NCBI RefSeq assembly: GCF_030397665.1
Contig: NZ_JAPUBT010000005.1
Location: 396,476 to 460,475 of the forward strand
DNA from: Janthinobacterium sp. SUN073
GTDB taxonomy: Bacteria; Pseudomonadota; Gammaproteobacteria; Burkholderiales; Burkholderiaceae_D
Length of the DNA: 64,000 bases
Reading direction: 5' to 3'
Part shown: piece by piece, positions 33,170-43,211 of the stretch
How the letters are laid out: every line of letters starts with the position of its first letter
Numbering within the stretch: position 1 is the stretch's first letter
The notes under the pieces: model-generated
Told to the model about the DNA's origin: nothing
Databases searched by the model: none
What the model saw: the letters and a program-made list of their open reading frames with translations, nothing else
Program-made: the position numbers and the translations under genes

Positions 33170-34575
33170 GCGGATAACTCGGCCAGCTGCGCGATGAAGG
33201 CCGTCTCGTGCGCCGCTTCCAGGCAGCGCAGATCCAGCCACAGGGTGTCTTGCCCGATGCGCCCGATCACGGGGCACGGCAAGGCGCGCAAACGCTGTTC
33301 CAGCCTTCCCAGGGGATTGCTCAGGCGCGAGTCCGGGGCGCTGCGCACGGCCAGGCCAAAGCTGGGCAGCTGGTCGACGGGCAAGGCGCCACTGCCGATC
33401 TGGCTTTGCATGGCTTCGGCCGTCACCACGTACTGCATGCCCAGCGCGCGTTGCAGCAGCGGCAGCACGGTGTGCGCCTGCGCGCGCATGGCGGCCGCGG
33501 GGCGCGTCAGCAGGCGCAGGGTGGTCAGGCGTTCGGCCAGCAAGTCCGGCGCGCGGTACAGCTGCAGCACCGGGGCCAACGCCGCCAGGGTCAGTTTGCC
33601 CACGCGCAGCGCGCGTTTCAGGGGGTTGCGCTTGATCTTCGCGATCAGGTCGGCGCGCCCGACGATGACGCCGCATTGCGGGCCGCCCAGCAATTTATCG
33701 CCGCTGAAGGTGACCAGGTCGGCGCCCGCTTCGATGGTTTCGCGCACCGTCGTTTCATGTGGCAAGCCATACTGGGCCAGGTCGACCAGGGTACCGCTGC
33801 CCAGGTCCACGGCTGTCGGCACGCCATGTTTGGATGCCAGCGGCACCAGTTCATCGAGTTCCACGCTTTTCGTGAAACCGGTGATCGCGTAATTGCTGCA
33901 ATGGACCTTCATCAAGAGGGCCGTGTCTTCATTCACGCCATTGGCGTAATCGGCCAGGTGGGTGCGGTTGGTGCTGCCCACTTCGCGCAGCACGGCGCCC
34001 GCGCGCGTCATCACGTCGGGGATGCGGAAGGCGCCGCCGATTTCCACCAGCTCGCCGCGCGAGACGACGACCTCTTTATTCTGCGCCAAGGTATTCAACA
34101 TCAGCAGCACGGCCGCCGCATTGTTGTTGACGATGGTGGCCGCTTCGGCGCCCGTCAGTTCGCGCAGCAATTCCTCGACCAGGTCGTCGCGGTCACCCCG
34201 CTTGCCCGTCTCCAGGTCGAATTCCAGGTTCATCGGCCACTGCAGCGCTTCCACCACGGCTTGCACGGCCGCGTCGGGCAGCAGCGCGCGGCCCAGATTC
34301 GTGTGCAGCACGGTGCCCGTCAGGTTGAATACGGCGCGCAGCTGCGAGCGCGATTGCGATTCCAGGCGTTCGGCCATTTGCGCGACGATGGCGGTGATCG
34401 ATGCGCCCTCCTCGCACACTGCGCCGGCCAGCATGGCCGTGCGCAGTTCAGCCAGCACGGCGCGCGCGCAGGCCAGGGTTTGCACGCGGCCGTACTGTGC
34501 TATCAGGGCCAGGCAAGCCGCGTCGCCCAGGATGCGGTCGACCGACGGCAGGCGCACGGTTTGCCCCGTCGTCAT
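33166..34575 (-). CDS. selA: L-seryl-tRNA(Sec) selenium transferase
   Basis: A 469-residue PLP enzyme that converts seryl-tRNA(Sec) to selenocysteyl-tRNA(Sec) using selenophosphate. The PLP lysine is K294 in [14 protein letters not shown]. Other conserved parts are [32 protein letters not shown] and the glycine-rich NNNAAAVLL. Length is normal for the family (463 in Escherichia coli). It overlaps fdhE upstream and selB downstream by 4 bases each, so all are translated as one unit. The selenophosphate synthase gene selD is not in the window. Confidence 0.97.
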   Translation of the reverse strand: MTTGQTVRLPSVDRILGDAACLALIAQYGRVQTLACARAVLAELRTAMLAGAVCEEGASITAIVAQMAERLESQSRSQLRAVFNLTGTVLHTNLGRALLPDAAVQAVVEALQWPMNLEFDLETGKRGDRDDLVEELLRELTGAEAATIVNNNAAAVLLMLNTLAQNKEVVVSRGELVEIGGAFRIPDVMTRAGAVLREVGSTNRTHLADYANGVNEDTALLMKVHCSNYAITGFTKSVELDELVPLASKHGVPTAVDLGSGTLVDLAQYGLPHETTVRETIEAGADLVTFSGDKLLGGPQCGVIVGRADLIAKIKRNPLKRALRVGKLTLAALAPVLQLYRAPDLLAERLTTLRLLTRPAAAMRAQAHTVLPLLQRALGMQYVVTAEAMQSQIGSGALPVDQLPSFGLAVRSAPDSRLSNPLGRLEQRLRALPCPVIGRIGQDTLWLDLRCLEAAHETAFIAQLAELSA

Positions 34576-35630
34576 GACGGCTGTTCCGTGCTTTTACCCA
34601 GCCATAGCAGCGGATTGCCGCTGGCGCGCTGGTAGCCCGCTTCGCCCACCAGCAGGTCGAGCATCAGGCTGGCCAGATCGTCGGCCAGCGGTTCGACGTT
34701 GTAATCGTGTTCCTGGTTGAAGACTTTGCGATAGGTATGGCAGTCGTCGCAGGTTTCCGCGCGCGCCACCTTCTTCGGATCATTCGCCTTGTTGGGCAAT
34801 TTGTCGTCCTTGGCGGCCACGGGGTCGAACGGTGCTGCATCGGCCGCGTCCAGGCCCTGGTAGGCGATCTTGCCATTCTGTTCGCAGGTCGAACACTTCA
34901 CGCGCACCATATGCCATTCGCTTTCGCAAATGCCGCAGTGCAGATAGCGATAACCCTGCGACTGGCCGCCGATGCGGATCACGCTGGCGACGGGGTGCGA
35001 ACCGCAGACGGGGCACAGGGTGCCCGTTTCCAGGTCCGGCACGCGCGCGGCGCGCAGTTCGCTGGCCGACACTGACCATAAAATCTGCAGCGCGGCGGCG
35101 ACGAAGGGCGCGTGCATGGGATTGAGGTTGTCGCCGTTTTCATCGAGCACGGCATCGGCGCAGGCATCCAGCGCAGGCGCGTCGAGCGCGCGCAGCTGCG
35201 CCAGCACCTGGGTCAGGCCGCCCGACAATGCCGGCTGGCTGGCCGCCGTGGCGGCCAATTCATCGAGCAGGCTGGCAAAGATGACGCGCCACACGGGCGG
35301 ACGGGCGCCATTCACGGGCAGCACCGGCATGCGATGCTGCATCGCGCGGCGCAGCGCGTCCGGGTCGGCGGCGGGCACGGCGCCGGGCGCCAGTTTTCCC
35401 ACCACGGCGGCCTGCGCGTCGGCCAGCGCGGCCATCAGCACCAGGTAACCCTGCATGCCCGCGTCGACGGGGATGCCCTTGATATTGCCTTGCGCCAGTT
35501 CGCGCAAGCGCAAGGCGCGCGCCTTGAACAGGCTGTCAGGCTGCGGCAGCAGCAGGCGCGGAATCGCGTTGTGGTCCAGGCCTTCGATTTCGCCTGGCTG
35601 AAGAATGCGTTGTACCAATGGAGTTCCCAT
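34572..35630 (-). CDS. fdhE: Formate dehydrogenase accessory protein FdhE
   Basis: About 352 residues with the zinc/iron-binding cysteine pairs typical of FdhE: CPVCGSHP, CGICESEW, CSTCEQNG and CDDCHTY in the C-terminal half. FdhE is needed for the activity of membrane-bound formate dehydrogenases and binds their catalytic subunits. The ATG at 35630 is taken; a TTG codon precedes it directly. The stop overlaps selA by 4 bases. A GGGGTCAGTCC palindrome and about 100 bases separate it from fdnI, so it may be transcribed both by read-through and from its own promoter. Confidence 0.93.
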   Translation of the reverse strand: MGTPLVQRILQPGEIEGLDHNAIPRLLLPQPDSLFKARALRLRELAQGNIKGIPVDAGMQGYLVLMAALADAQAAVVGKLAPGAVPAADPDALRRAMQHRMPVLPVNGARPPVWRVIFASLLDELAATAASQPALSGGLTQVLAQLRALDAPALDACADAVLDENGDNLNPMHAPFVAAALQILWSVSASELRAARVPDLETGTLCPVCGSHPVASVIRIGGQSQGYRYLHCGICESEWHMVRVKCSTCEQNGKIAYQGLDAADAAPFDPVAAKDDKLPNKANDPKKVARAETCDDCHTYRKVFNQEHDYNVEPLADDLASLMLDLLVGEAGYQRASGNPLLWLGKSTEQPS

Positions 35631-35672
35631 CAAGAAAGGGGATGTAAAAGTATTTTAATCGATAAAAAGAAA

Positions 35673-35696
35673 GGGGTCAGTCCTGGGACTGACCCC
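35673..35696. repeat. 11-bp palindrome GGGGTCAGTCC-TG-GGACTGACCCC
   Basis: A perfect 11-bp stem with a 2-base loop in the fdnI-fdhE gap. It is inside an otherwise continuous minus-strand gene series, so it would act as a transcript hairpin, possibly an attenuator or mRNA stabiliser. It shares the GGGGTC...GACCCC core with the palindrome at 5139. Confidence 0.75.
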
Positions 35697-35727
35697 GGGT
35701 AATGCCGGTGGCATCAATATCAAGAAC

Positions 35728-36399
35728 TTAGTCTTTTGTATTGCGCATCACCGCTTCAAACCACTTCGGATGGTGCTTGCGCGCCCAGCCGTAGGTGACG
35801 GTGCCGCGCACCATGGCGCCGACCGAGCCCTTGACCCAGATCGCCGCATAGATGTGCACGATGATGGCGCAGATGATGGCAAAAGCGCAACCGGCATGCA
35901 GCAAGGCGGCAAAGCGCACCACGTCGATCGGGAAGTAGAACGCGAAATACGCGCGCCAGATCACGATGCCCGACAGAAGCAAGCCGACCATGCTGACCAG
36001 CAACACGAAGAACAGGATCTTCTGGCCGGCATTGTATTTGCCGATCTTCGGAAGCTTTTCCTCGCGGTTGTTGAGCACGTCATCCATTTGCTTGAGCCAC
36101 TGCTTGTCGCCGTCCTCGAACTTGTTGTGGTGCCAGAAGCGCACCACCAGGATCGCGAACGAGACGAACATCACCAGGCCGGCAAACGGATGCAGGATGC
36201 GCGTCCATTGCCCGCCGCCGAACAGATTCGCCAGCCACGCCATCGAAGGATGGAACATGGCCAGGCCGGACAGGGCCAGCATGACGAAGGTGATGGCGGT
36301 GACCCAGTGATTCGTGCGCTCGTTCGGGTTGTAGCGTTCGATCAAGGGATTGCCATCCTTGTCGCGCAGCTTGCCATCGTGAAGGTCACTATGCTTCAT
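35728..36399 (-). CDS. fdnI: Formate dehydrogenase-N/O cytochrome b556 subunit
   Basis: A 223-residue membrane protein with four transmembrane segments ([77 protein letters not shown]). Histidines in NHWVT, LHPFAG, LLHAGC and VHIYAA can ligate two haems b. It passes electrons from the FeS subunit to quinone at the cytoplasmic-membrane face. Its start overlaps the fdnH stop by 11 bases. Whether it is the N or O isoenzyme cannot be told from sequence alone. Confidence 0.92.
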   Translation of the reverse strand: MKHSDLHDGKLRDKDGNPLIERYNPNERTNHWVTAITFVMLALSGLAMFHPSMAWLANLFGGGQWTRILHPFAGLVMFVSFAILVVRFWHHNKFEDGDKQWLKQMDDVLNNREEKLPKIGKYNAGQKILFFVLLVSMVGLLLSGIVIWRAYFAFYFPIDVVRFAALLHAGCAFAIICAIIVHIYAAIWVKGSVGAMVRGTVTYGWARKHHPKWFEAVMRNTKD

Positions 36400-37309
36400 G
36401 CTGTTCCTCCCGGATGCGCTTGGCCTCTTCCAAGGCTTCGTGCTCTTCGTCCTTGCTCACTTCGTTCGGACCGACACGCGTGTAATGGAAGAAGCCTGCC
36501 AGTGCCGTGGCCGCCATGCCGGCTACTGCCAGCGGCTTGGACCAGCCCTTCCAGAAGCCCACCATCGGGCTGATGCGCGGGCGTTCCGGCAAGTTCGAAT
36601 ACAGCTTCGGCTTGTCGGCATGGTGCAGCACGTACATCACGTGCGTGCCGCCCACGCCCAGCGGATCGTACAGTCCCGCGTTCTCGAAACCGCGCGACTT
36701 CAGATCGACGATGCGCTCTTCCGCATGCACCTTCATGTCTTCCTTGGTGCCGAAGACGATGGCGCCCGTCGGGCAGGTCTTCACGCAGGCCGGTTCCTGG
36801 CCCACGGCGACGCGGTCCGAACACAGCGTGCACTTGTAGGCGCGGTCGTCCTTTTTCGAAATGCGGGGCACGTCGAAAGGACAGCCGGCCACGCAGTAGC
36901 CGCAGCCGATGCAGTTTTCCTGGTGGAAGTCGACGATGCCGTTCGTGTATTGCACGATGGCGCCCGGCGCCGGACAGGCCTTCAGGCAGCCCGGATCCTC
37001 GCAGTGCATGCAGCCATCCTTGCGGATCAGCCACTCGAGGTTGCCGTCGTTGTCTTCGTGTTCGGCAAAACGCATCACCGTCCACGATTGCGGCGTCAAG
37101 TCCGTCGGATTGTCATAGGTGCCATGGTTTTCGCCGACTTCGTCGCGCAAGTCGTTCCATTCCATGCACGCCGTCTGGCAAGCCTTGCAGCCGATGCATT
37201 TCGACACATCGATCAGCTTGGCCACGGTGCCCGTCACCGGGCTGCGCGCTTGCGGCGGCGTCACCGTGGTCGCCGACAGGCGCCGGATATCTAAGGATTG
37301 CAGTGCCAT
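36389..37309 (-). CDS. fdnH: Formate dehydrogenase iron-sulfur subunit
   Basis: A 306-residue protein with four [4Fe-4S] cysteine groups: [49 protein letters not shown] and [23 protein letters not shown] (last written as its key cysteines C-x2-C, C-x3-C). A single C-terminal membrane anchor ([19 protein letters not shown]) matches FdnH/FdoH. It carries electrons from the alpha subunit to cytochrome b556 on the periplasmic side, exported folded with FdnG by the Tat system. GGGAG precedes the ATG; the gene starts 13 bases after fdnG. Confidence 0.95.
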   Translation of the reverse strand: MALQSLDIRRLSATTVTPPQARSPVTGTVAKLIDVSKCIGCKACQTACMEWNDLRDEVGENHGTYDNPTDLTPQSWTVMRFAEHEDNDGNLEWLIRKDGCMHCEDPGCLKACPAPGAIVQYTNGIVDFHQENCIGCGYCVAGCPFDVPRISKKDDRAYKCTLCSDRVAVGQEPACVKTCPTGAIVFGTKEDMKVHAEERIVDLKSRGFENAGLYDPLGVGGTHVMYVLHHADKPKLYSNLPERPRISPMVGFWKGWSKPLAVAGMAATALAGFFHYTRVGPNEVSKDEEHEALEEAKRIREEQHEA

Positions 37310-37322
37310 TATTGAGCTCCCA

Positions 37323-40300
37323 TCATGCTTTTTCCACCTTCACGAGGAAGGACTTGAATTCCGGCGTTTGCGAATTCGCATCCCCCACGCCCGGTGTCAG
37401 GGTATTGATCAGATACCCCGGCTTGGCTACGCCCGTAAAGCCCCAGTGCAGCGGCAGGCCCACGGTATGCACCTGCTTGCCCTCGATCATCAACGCCTTG
37501 ATGCGCTTGGTGACCACGGCCTTGGCGATGATGTGCCCCCGTTTGGAACTGACGCGCACTTCACCGCCGGCGACGACGCCGATGCTCTTGGCCAGCTCTT
37601 CGCCGATTTCGACGAATTGCTGCGGCTGGATGATGGCGTTCAGGCGCGCATGCTTGGTCCAGTAGTGGAAATGCTCGGTCAGGCGGTAGCTGGTCGCCAC
37701 ATGCGGATATTCCTCGTGCGTGCCGAACATTTTCCGATCATCGGCGAACACGCGCGCGGCCGGATTGCTGGTCGCCTGCGGGTTTTTCGGATGCATGGGG
37801 TTGTAGCCCAGCGGATTTTCGAACGGCTCGTAATGCTCGGGGAACGGTCCTTCGGCCATGGCGCCACGCGCAAAGAAGCGCGCCACGCCCTCGCCCAGCA
37901 TGATGAACGGACCCATGCCGTTTTCCGGCGGTTCATCGGCCTTGAAGTCGGGAATATCGGCCCCGCTCCAGTTCGTGCCATTCCACTCGATGAGTTTGCG
38001 CGTCGGATCGAAAGGCTTGCCCTTCAAGTCGCATGAAGCGCGGTTGTACAGCACGCGGCGGTTCGCCGGCCACGCCCAGGCCCAGCCCAGCGTCTGGCCG
38101 ATGCCGGTCGGGTCGCTGTTGTCGCGCCGTCCCATCTGGTTGCCCGCCTGCGTCCAGCTGCCGGCGAAGATCCAGCAACCGCTCGACGTCGTGCCGTCGT
38201 CGCGCAATTGCGCAAACGAGGCCAGCTGCTCGCCCTTCTTCACCAGCAGCTTGGTGGCGTCCTTCGGATCGTACAAGTCGGCCAGCGCACGGCCGTTGAA
38301 TTCGCGGGCGATTTCTTCCGGCTGCGGGTTCTCCGGCTGCGCATAATTCCACGTCAGGTTGAGAATAGGATCGGGGAACTTGCCGCCCTCTTTCTTGTAC
38401 ATGCTACGCATGCGCAAGAACAGGCCCGACATGATCTCCAGGTCGCTGCGCGCCTGGCCCGGCGGTTCGGCCGCCTGCCAGTGCCACTGCAGCACGCGCG
38501 AGGAACTCACCAGCGAACCGCGCTCTTCGGCGAAGCAGCTGGTCGGCAAGCGGAACACTTCCGTCATGATCTTGGTGGGATCGACTTCGTGGTATTGCCC
38601 GTGCGGCTTCCAGAATTCGCCCGTTTCCACGGCCAGCGGGTCCATGATGACGAGGAACTTCAGCTTCGACAGCGCTTCCGTGACCTTCTGCTTGTTCGGC
38701 GCGGAGGCCAGCACGTTGAAGCCCTGGCAGATATAACCCGTCATCTTGCCTTGGTGCATGTTCTCGATGGCTTGCATCAAGTCATACGGCTTGTCGAGTT
38801 TCGGCAGGTAGTCGAAGGCGTAATTGTTCTCGGCCGTGGCGAAATCACCCCACCACGTCTTCATGAAGCTGACGTGGAACTTGCGGTAATTGCTCCAGTA
38901 GCTGAGCTGGTTCGGCCGCAGCGGCTTGGTGGCGCGCGCGCCGATATACGCGTCGAAGTCCTGTTCGGCTTCGTTCGGCAAGGTCATATAACCTGGCAAC
39001 AGGTTCGACATCAGGCCCAGATCGGTCAAGCCCTGGATGTTCGAGTGGCCGCGCAAGGCGTTCATGCCGCCGCCCGCGATACCCATATTACCCAACAGCA
39101 ACTGCACCATGGCGCCCGTGCGGATGGTTTGCGCGCCCGTCGAGTGGTGCGTCCAGCCCAGCGCGTACAAGATGGTGCCGGCGCGTCCCGGCACGGCGGT
39201 CGAAGCCAGGGCTTCCGCCACCTTGTGGAACTTGTCGGGCGACACGCCGCACGTCCGTTCGACCATCTCGGTCGTGTAACGTGAGTAGTGCTTCTTCATC
39301 ATCTGGTAGACGCAGCGCGGGTGTTCCAGGGTCGGGTCGACCTTGGCGTAGCCGTCGTCGCCGATCTCGTAATCCCAGGTGGCCTTGTTGGTGTACTTGC
39401 CTTTTTCTTTGTCGAAACCCGAGAACAAGCCATCCTCGAACGCATAGTCTTCGCGCACGATGAAAGGCATGTCCGTGTAGTTGCGCACGTACTCATGCTG
39501 GATCTTGTCGTTCGTCAGCAGATAATTGATGATCGCGCCGAGGAAGACGATGTCCGTGCCGGTACGCGTGGCGCAGTAGTAATCTGCCACGGATGCGGTA
39601 CGGGTAAAACGCGGATCGACAACGATCAGCTTGGCCTTGTTATGCGCCTTCGCTTCCGTTACCCATTTGAATCCGCAAGGATGTGCTTCAGCTGCATTGC
39701 CACCCATGACCAAAATCACATCGGCATTCTTGATATCGACCCAATGATTCGTCATCGCGCCACGGCCAAACGTCGGGGCAAGACCTGCCACCGTCGGTCC
39801 GTGTCATACACGCGCCTGATTATCAAAGGTCAGCATCCCCATGCTGCGCACTGTCTTGTGGGTCAAATACCCCACCTCGTTGCTGCCGGCGGACGCGGCC
39901 AGCATGCCGGTGGAGAGCCAGCGGTTGACGGTCTTGCCGTCGGCATTCTTTTCGATCAGGTTGGCATCGCGGTCATCCTTCATCAGGCGCGCGATCTTGT
40001 CGAGCGCCACATCCCAGGAGATCGGTTGCCATTCCGTGCCGCCCGGTGCGCGGTATTCGGGCACTTTCAGGCGGTTCGGGCTGTGGATGAAGTCGACCAG
40101 ACTGGCGCCTTTCGGGCACAGGGTGCCGCGGTTCACCGGGTGATCGGCATCGCCTTCCACGTGGATGATGCTGGAGACGGCATTTTTTGCGCCGTCGCCC
40201 AGACCATACAGCAGGACGCCACATCCTACCGAACAGTAAGGACAGGTATTGCGTGTCTCGGTGGTGCGAGACAGCTTGTATTGCCGCACTTCCGCCATCG

Positions 40301-40394
40301 CCTGGCCCGGTGCGAAACCGAGCAGGGCGAGGCTGGAACCAGCAATGGTCGCGCCAGTTACCCGAAGGAACTGGCGCCTGGACATCTGAACCAT
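37323..40394 (-). CDS. fdnG: Selenocysteine-containing formate dehydrogenase-N/O alpha subunit
   Basis: A 1023-residue molybdopterin enzyme with an in-frame UGA at codon 197 (39804-39806) read as selenocysteine. The context R-V-Sec-H-G-P-T-V is that of Escherichia coli FdnG (Sec196). A twin-arginine signal ([10 protein letters not shown]) directs export. The FeS motif is [14 protein letters not shown] near residue 50; the rest is a bis-MGD domain ([20 protein letters not shown] and others). It oxidises formate to CO2 in the periplasm. An automated caller would split it into pieces of 196 and about 822 residues. A SECIS hairpin directly follows the UGA. FdhE, SelA, SelB and tRNA-Sec genes lie downstream. 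Confidence 0.97.
39762..39806 (-). promoter_or_regulatory. UGA Sec codon and SECIS hairpin in fdnG
   Basis: The Sec codon is 39804-39806. Directly after it the RNA can fold with CACGG pairing to CCGTG as the base, an inner stem of GGCA with TTGCC, and an apical loop with GGTC, the bases recognised by SelB in Escherichia coli SECIS elements. Position and loop agree with the bacterial type, which must lie just 3' of the UGA inside the coding region. Confidence 0.85.
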
Positions 40395-40440
40395 ATTCAG
40401 GCCTCTATGATGTGAGTAAATAAAAAGTCATACAACGTCG

Positions 40441-40459
40441 TAGTGGTGTCATATCACTA
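40441..40459. promoter_or_regulatory. Operator-like palindrome upstream of fdnG
   Basis: TAGTGGTGTCATATCACTA is a 19-base dyad: TAGTG and CACTA match exactly and the inner bases match except for two G-T type mismatches. It lies 47 bases before the fdnG start codon, a likely promoter position. The regulator is unknown; it is not an FNR site. Confidence 0.4.
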
Positions 40460-40623
40460 AGATATAAGCACCATGCCTGTGCCGTATGACAGTATTTTAC
40501 CCCTCAAACCCCGTCAAGGCTCAGTCCGCCGGAGAAAATTGCACATAGTCAACATTATTTGAGCGGTACCGAATAGTTCCTCTAAACAATGCCAGCCTGC
40601 CCGGCGCAGCGCCCCTCAATGAA

Positions 40624-40649
40624 AAAAACCCGCTCGCAAGCGGGTTTTT
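40624..40649 (-). terminator. Rho-independent terminator of the siderophore receptor gene
   Basis: AAAAACCCGCT / AGCGGGTTTTT stem around a CGCA loop, 31 bases after the receptor stop on the minus strand. A and T runs on both sides allow it to act in either direction. Confidence 0.88.
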
Positions 40650-40679
40650 GGGATGGGACCGAACTTACTACAAGCTGAT

Positions 40680-42830
40680 TTACAGGCTGTAGCGCAAGGT
40701 CAGCGCCACGTTGCGCGGCGCGCCCGGCAAACTCAGGTTCGGGCTGGAACCGTGGCCCGAGACGATGTAGCGCGTATCGCCGATATTGTTGACGTTCAGC
40801 TGCACTTCATAGCGGCCCGTGCGGTATGCGGCCATGGCGTCGGCCGTCACGTAGCCGGGCAAGACCACCGTGTTGCCCGGATTGGCGAAACGGCTGCCGA
40901 CGGCATTCGCGCCGCCACCCACGGTGAAGCCGTGGCCCAGGTCTTTCGTCAGCCACAAATTGGCCATGTTGCGTGCCGTCAGGGTGGCGCGCTTGCCTTT
41001 GACCGGCACTTCTCTGGCGATGATGCCACCCGGTACATTGACGCTCTTGTCGACGGCGATGGAATCGGTGATCGTGGCGTCCAGATAAGCATAGCCGGCC
41101 ATCATTTTCCAGCCATCGTGCAAATCCGCGTTGAAGGTCAGTTCCAGGCCGTCCGTGCGCTGCGTGCCGACGGGCACGATGCGGTTCGTGATCGGATCGC
41201 TGCTCTTGATATTGTCGCGCTCCAGGCGGAACAGCGACACGGTGGCATTCGCGCGGCCGCCCCACAGGTCGTACTTGGCGCCCACTTCCGTGTTGCGCGT
41301 GGTTTCCGGCGCCAGGTCGGCATTGTTGGCGGCCAGGGCGAAGTTCTCGCCGCTGGGCTGGAAGGAGCGGCTCCACGAGGCGTAGTACGACTGCGCCGCG
41401 CTCGGTTGCCAGACGAGGCCGGCGCGGGGGCTGAACGCCGAATCCGTGCGCGACAGGTTGGCTGTCGTCACACCAAGCGCATTGGCCAGGCGCGACTGCT
41501 GCTTGTAGCGGTCGTAGCGCAAGCCGGCCAGCGCCTTCCACTCGTCGCTGAAAGCGATGGCATCCTGCACGTAGGCGGCGGCCGTGTCGTAGGTACCGAA
41601 GGTATCGCTGCGCGCGCCCAGTTTGCTGCGGTCGACCGGGAGCAGGACGGGATTGAAAATCGAGACATTTGTCGCCACCACGGTCGAAGCCCAGCTGTTG
41701 GCATCCTTGTTTTGCTTGCCGAACTCGGCGCCATACAGTACTTCATGGCGCAAACTGCCGGTGACCAGCTTTTGCGTCAGTTCCGTCTGGTTGAACCAGC
41801 CGCTCTCGTCGCGGTTCAGCTTGGCGTGGCCCAGCTTCATCGTCCCAGTGACCTCGTCGACGTTGCCGGAAATATTCGTGTTGTTGCGGTCCAGGTGGTA
41901 ATCGTAATAGCGGAAGGCATTGCGCAGCGACAAGCTGTCGCTGAACTTGTGCGTCAGCGTGGCGGCCGTGGAAACCACGCGCGACTGGCTGAAGTCCGCA
42001 TCGCGGGCGTTGGCGGCGCCATAATAGGTGCCCGCAGCGACGGCGACGGGACGGCCGTGCCAGGACGGGATGCCGAAGTCCGTCAGGCGGCGGTCTTCCA
42101 GGTAATCGCCCTGCAACAGCAATTTGGTGGCGCCAGAGAGGCGGATGGCCACGGAAGGCGCCAGCGCCGTGCGGTTGATGAATTGCTGCTCGCGGTAGCT
42201 GTCGGACACTTCGCGCGCGCCCGTGACACGCCAGTCCACCGTCTCGCCCACGCGGCCCACGTCGACTTCGCCGCGCCGCCCGGCCATGTTCGTCAGGCTC
42301 AGGGCCACGTCCGTGATATCGATACCCGGTTTTTTGGTGATGCGGTTCACCAGGCCGCCCGAGGAACCGCGGCCGTACAGCACGGCGGCCGGGCCCTTGA
42401 TCACTTCCAGCCGCTCCACATTCGACAGGTCGCGGAAATACAGCGCGTCATCGCGGAAGCCGTCGACGAACTGGTCGCCGATGGCCGTGAAGCCGCGGAT
42501 GAACACCTGGTCGCGCTGGCCATCGCCCGTGGACAAGCCCACGCCGGGGATGTTCTTCATGATGTCCTGGATCGACATGGCGTTCTGGTCGCGGATGACG
42601 GCGGCCGGGACCACGTTGATCGTCTGCGGCACGTCGCGCAGGGCCATTTCCGTCTTGGTGCCGCTGGCGGAGGTGGCGGCGACATAGCCATCCTTGTCCT
42701 TCGATGCCGTCACCGTGACGGCGGGCAAGCTTTCCTGTGCCCAAGCCGCCAATGGCGTCGCGCCAAAGGTCAAGGCGCCCAGTACGGCGAGCGTGATCGG
42801 TTTACATCCTGGCTTGCGCTGTTGCTGCAT
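40680..42830 (-). CDS. TonB-dependent catecholate-type siderophore receptor
   Basis: A 716-residue receptor with a signal peptide ending AAWAQ, a TonB box region (ESLPAVTVTAS), a plug domain (LRDVPQTINVVPAAVIRDQN, VERLEVIKGPAAVLYGRGSSGGLVNRITKKP) and a barrel ending in ALTLRYSL. There is no STN domain, so it transports without signalling. It resembles the Fiu / FhuE / FcuA group of siderophore receptors; the exact siderophore is not visible. A Fur box lies 26 bases upstream. It is monocistronic, ending in a strong terminator. Confidence 0.88.
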   Translation of the reverse strand: MQQQRKPGCKPITLAVLGALTFGATPLAAWAQESLPAVTVTASKDKDGYVAATSASGTKTEMALRDVPQTINVVPAAVIRDQNAMSIQDIMKNIPGVGLSTGDGQRDQVFIRGFTAIGDQFVDGFRDDALYFRDLSNVERLEVIKGPAAVLYGRGSSGGLVNRITKKPGIDITDVALSLTNMAGRRGEVDVGRVGETVDWRVTGAREVSDSYREQQFINRTALAPSVAIRLSGATKLLLQGDYLEDRRLTDFGIPSWHGRPVAVAAGTYYGAANARDADFSQSRVVSTAATLTHKFSDSLSLRNAFRYYDYHLDRNNTNISGNVDEVTGTMKLGHAKLNRDESGWFNQTELTQKLVTGSLRHEVLYGAEFGKQNKDANSWASTVVATNVSIFNPVLLPVDRSKLGARSDTFGTYDTAAAYVQDAIAFSDEWKALAGLRYDRYKQQSRLANALGVTTANLSRTDSAFSPRAGLVWQPSAAQSYYASWSRSFQPSGENFALAANNADLAPETTRNTEVGAKYDLWGGRANATVSLFRLERDNIKSSDPITNRIVPVGTQRTDGLELTFNADLHDGWKMMAGYAYLDATITDSIAVDKSVNVPGGIIAREVPVKGKRATLTARNMANLWLTKDLGHGFTVGGGANAVGSRFANPGNTVVLPGYVTADAMAAYRTGRYEVQLNVNNIGDTRYIVSGHGSSPNLSLPGAPRNVALTLRYSL

Positions 42831-43211
42831 ACAATTCCCTGGTCGATTATTTAATACGAATGATTATCATTAGTATTTTATCAGTCGGCGCGGGGAAAAG
42901 TAAGGAGAAATGTAAGTGATAGTACTTATGAACTAGGTACTTGATGTAAAAAAGCAACAATGAATTAATATCAATAAGTAATTAAAATTGCTTTGAAAAA
43001 CTATTTCCGTGCGTCAATGCTATACTTGCGGTTGCTGGTCAGCGGCTCCCCACGCCGCCACACCCCTTGCTTTACCTCCAACGCCGTGCACAGCGCGGCG
43101 CGCCGCAATGCAATCACGCGGCACCCGAAGACCCCGATCCCCTGCGCCTTGCGGCGCCTGTCCGCCCCTGCTGGCGGCGGCGATCATGACTATTACATTG
43201 TTAGGACTTAC
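42831..43211. other. Divergent intergenic region between siderophore receptor and chemoreceptor
   Basis: About 380 bases without a credible gene. The left part holds the Fur box of the receptor (42856-42874) and an AT-rich stretch (42890-43005). A possible -10 TATACT occurs at 43021-43026 for the chemoreceptor, without a well-spaced -35. The remaining 180 bases are GC-rich and would be a long leader; I see no known riboswitch in it. Confidence 0.5.
42856..42874 (-). promoter_or_regulatory. Fur box of the siderophore receptor gene
   Basis: ACGAATGATTATCATTAGT matches the Fur consensus at 13 of 19 positions with a strong core AATGATTATCATT identical to that before fur. Confidence 0.75.

Noticed and set aside
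32144..33892. Plus-strand open frame opposite selA and selB
   Set aside because: Antisense shadow; both minus-strand genes have complete catalytic motifs and overlapping starts and stops.
38208..39284. Plus-strand open frame opposite fdnG
   Set aside because: Shadow of a highly conserved enzyme gene with strong codon bias; no homology signal in the translation.
39804..39806. Apparent nonsense mutation splitting the formate dehydrogenase alpha gene
   Set aside because: The TGA is at the known selenocysteine position, followed by a SECIS hairpin, with selA, selB and tRNA-Sec genes downstream; both halves are intact.
43030..43200. Small gene or riboswitch in the chemoreceptor leader
   Set aside because: The in-frame extension has no receptor-like sequence and no recognisable RNA motif; it is treated as an untranslated leader.
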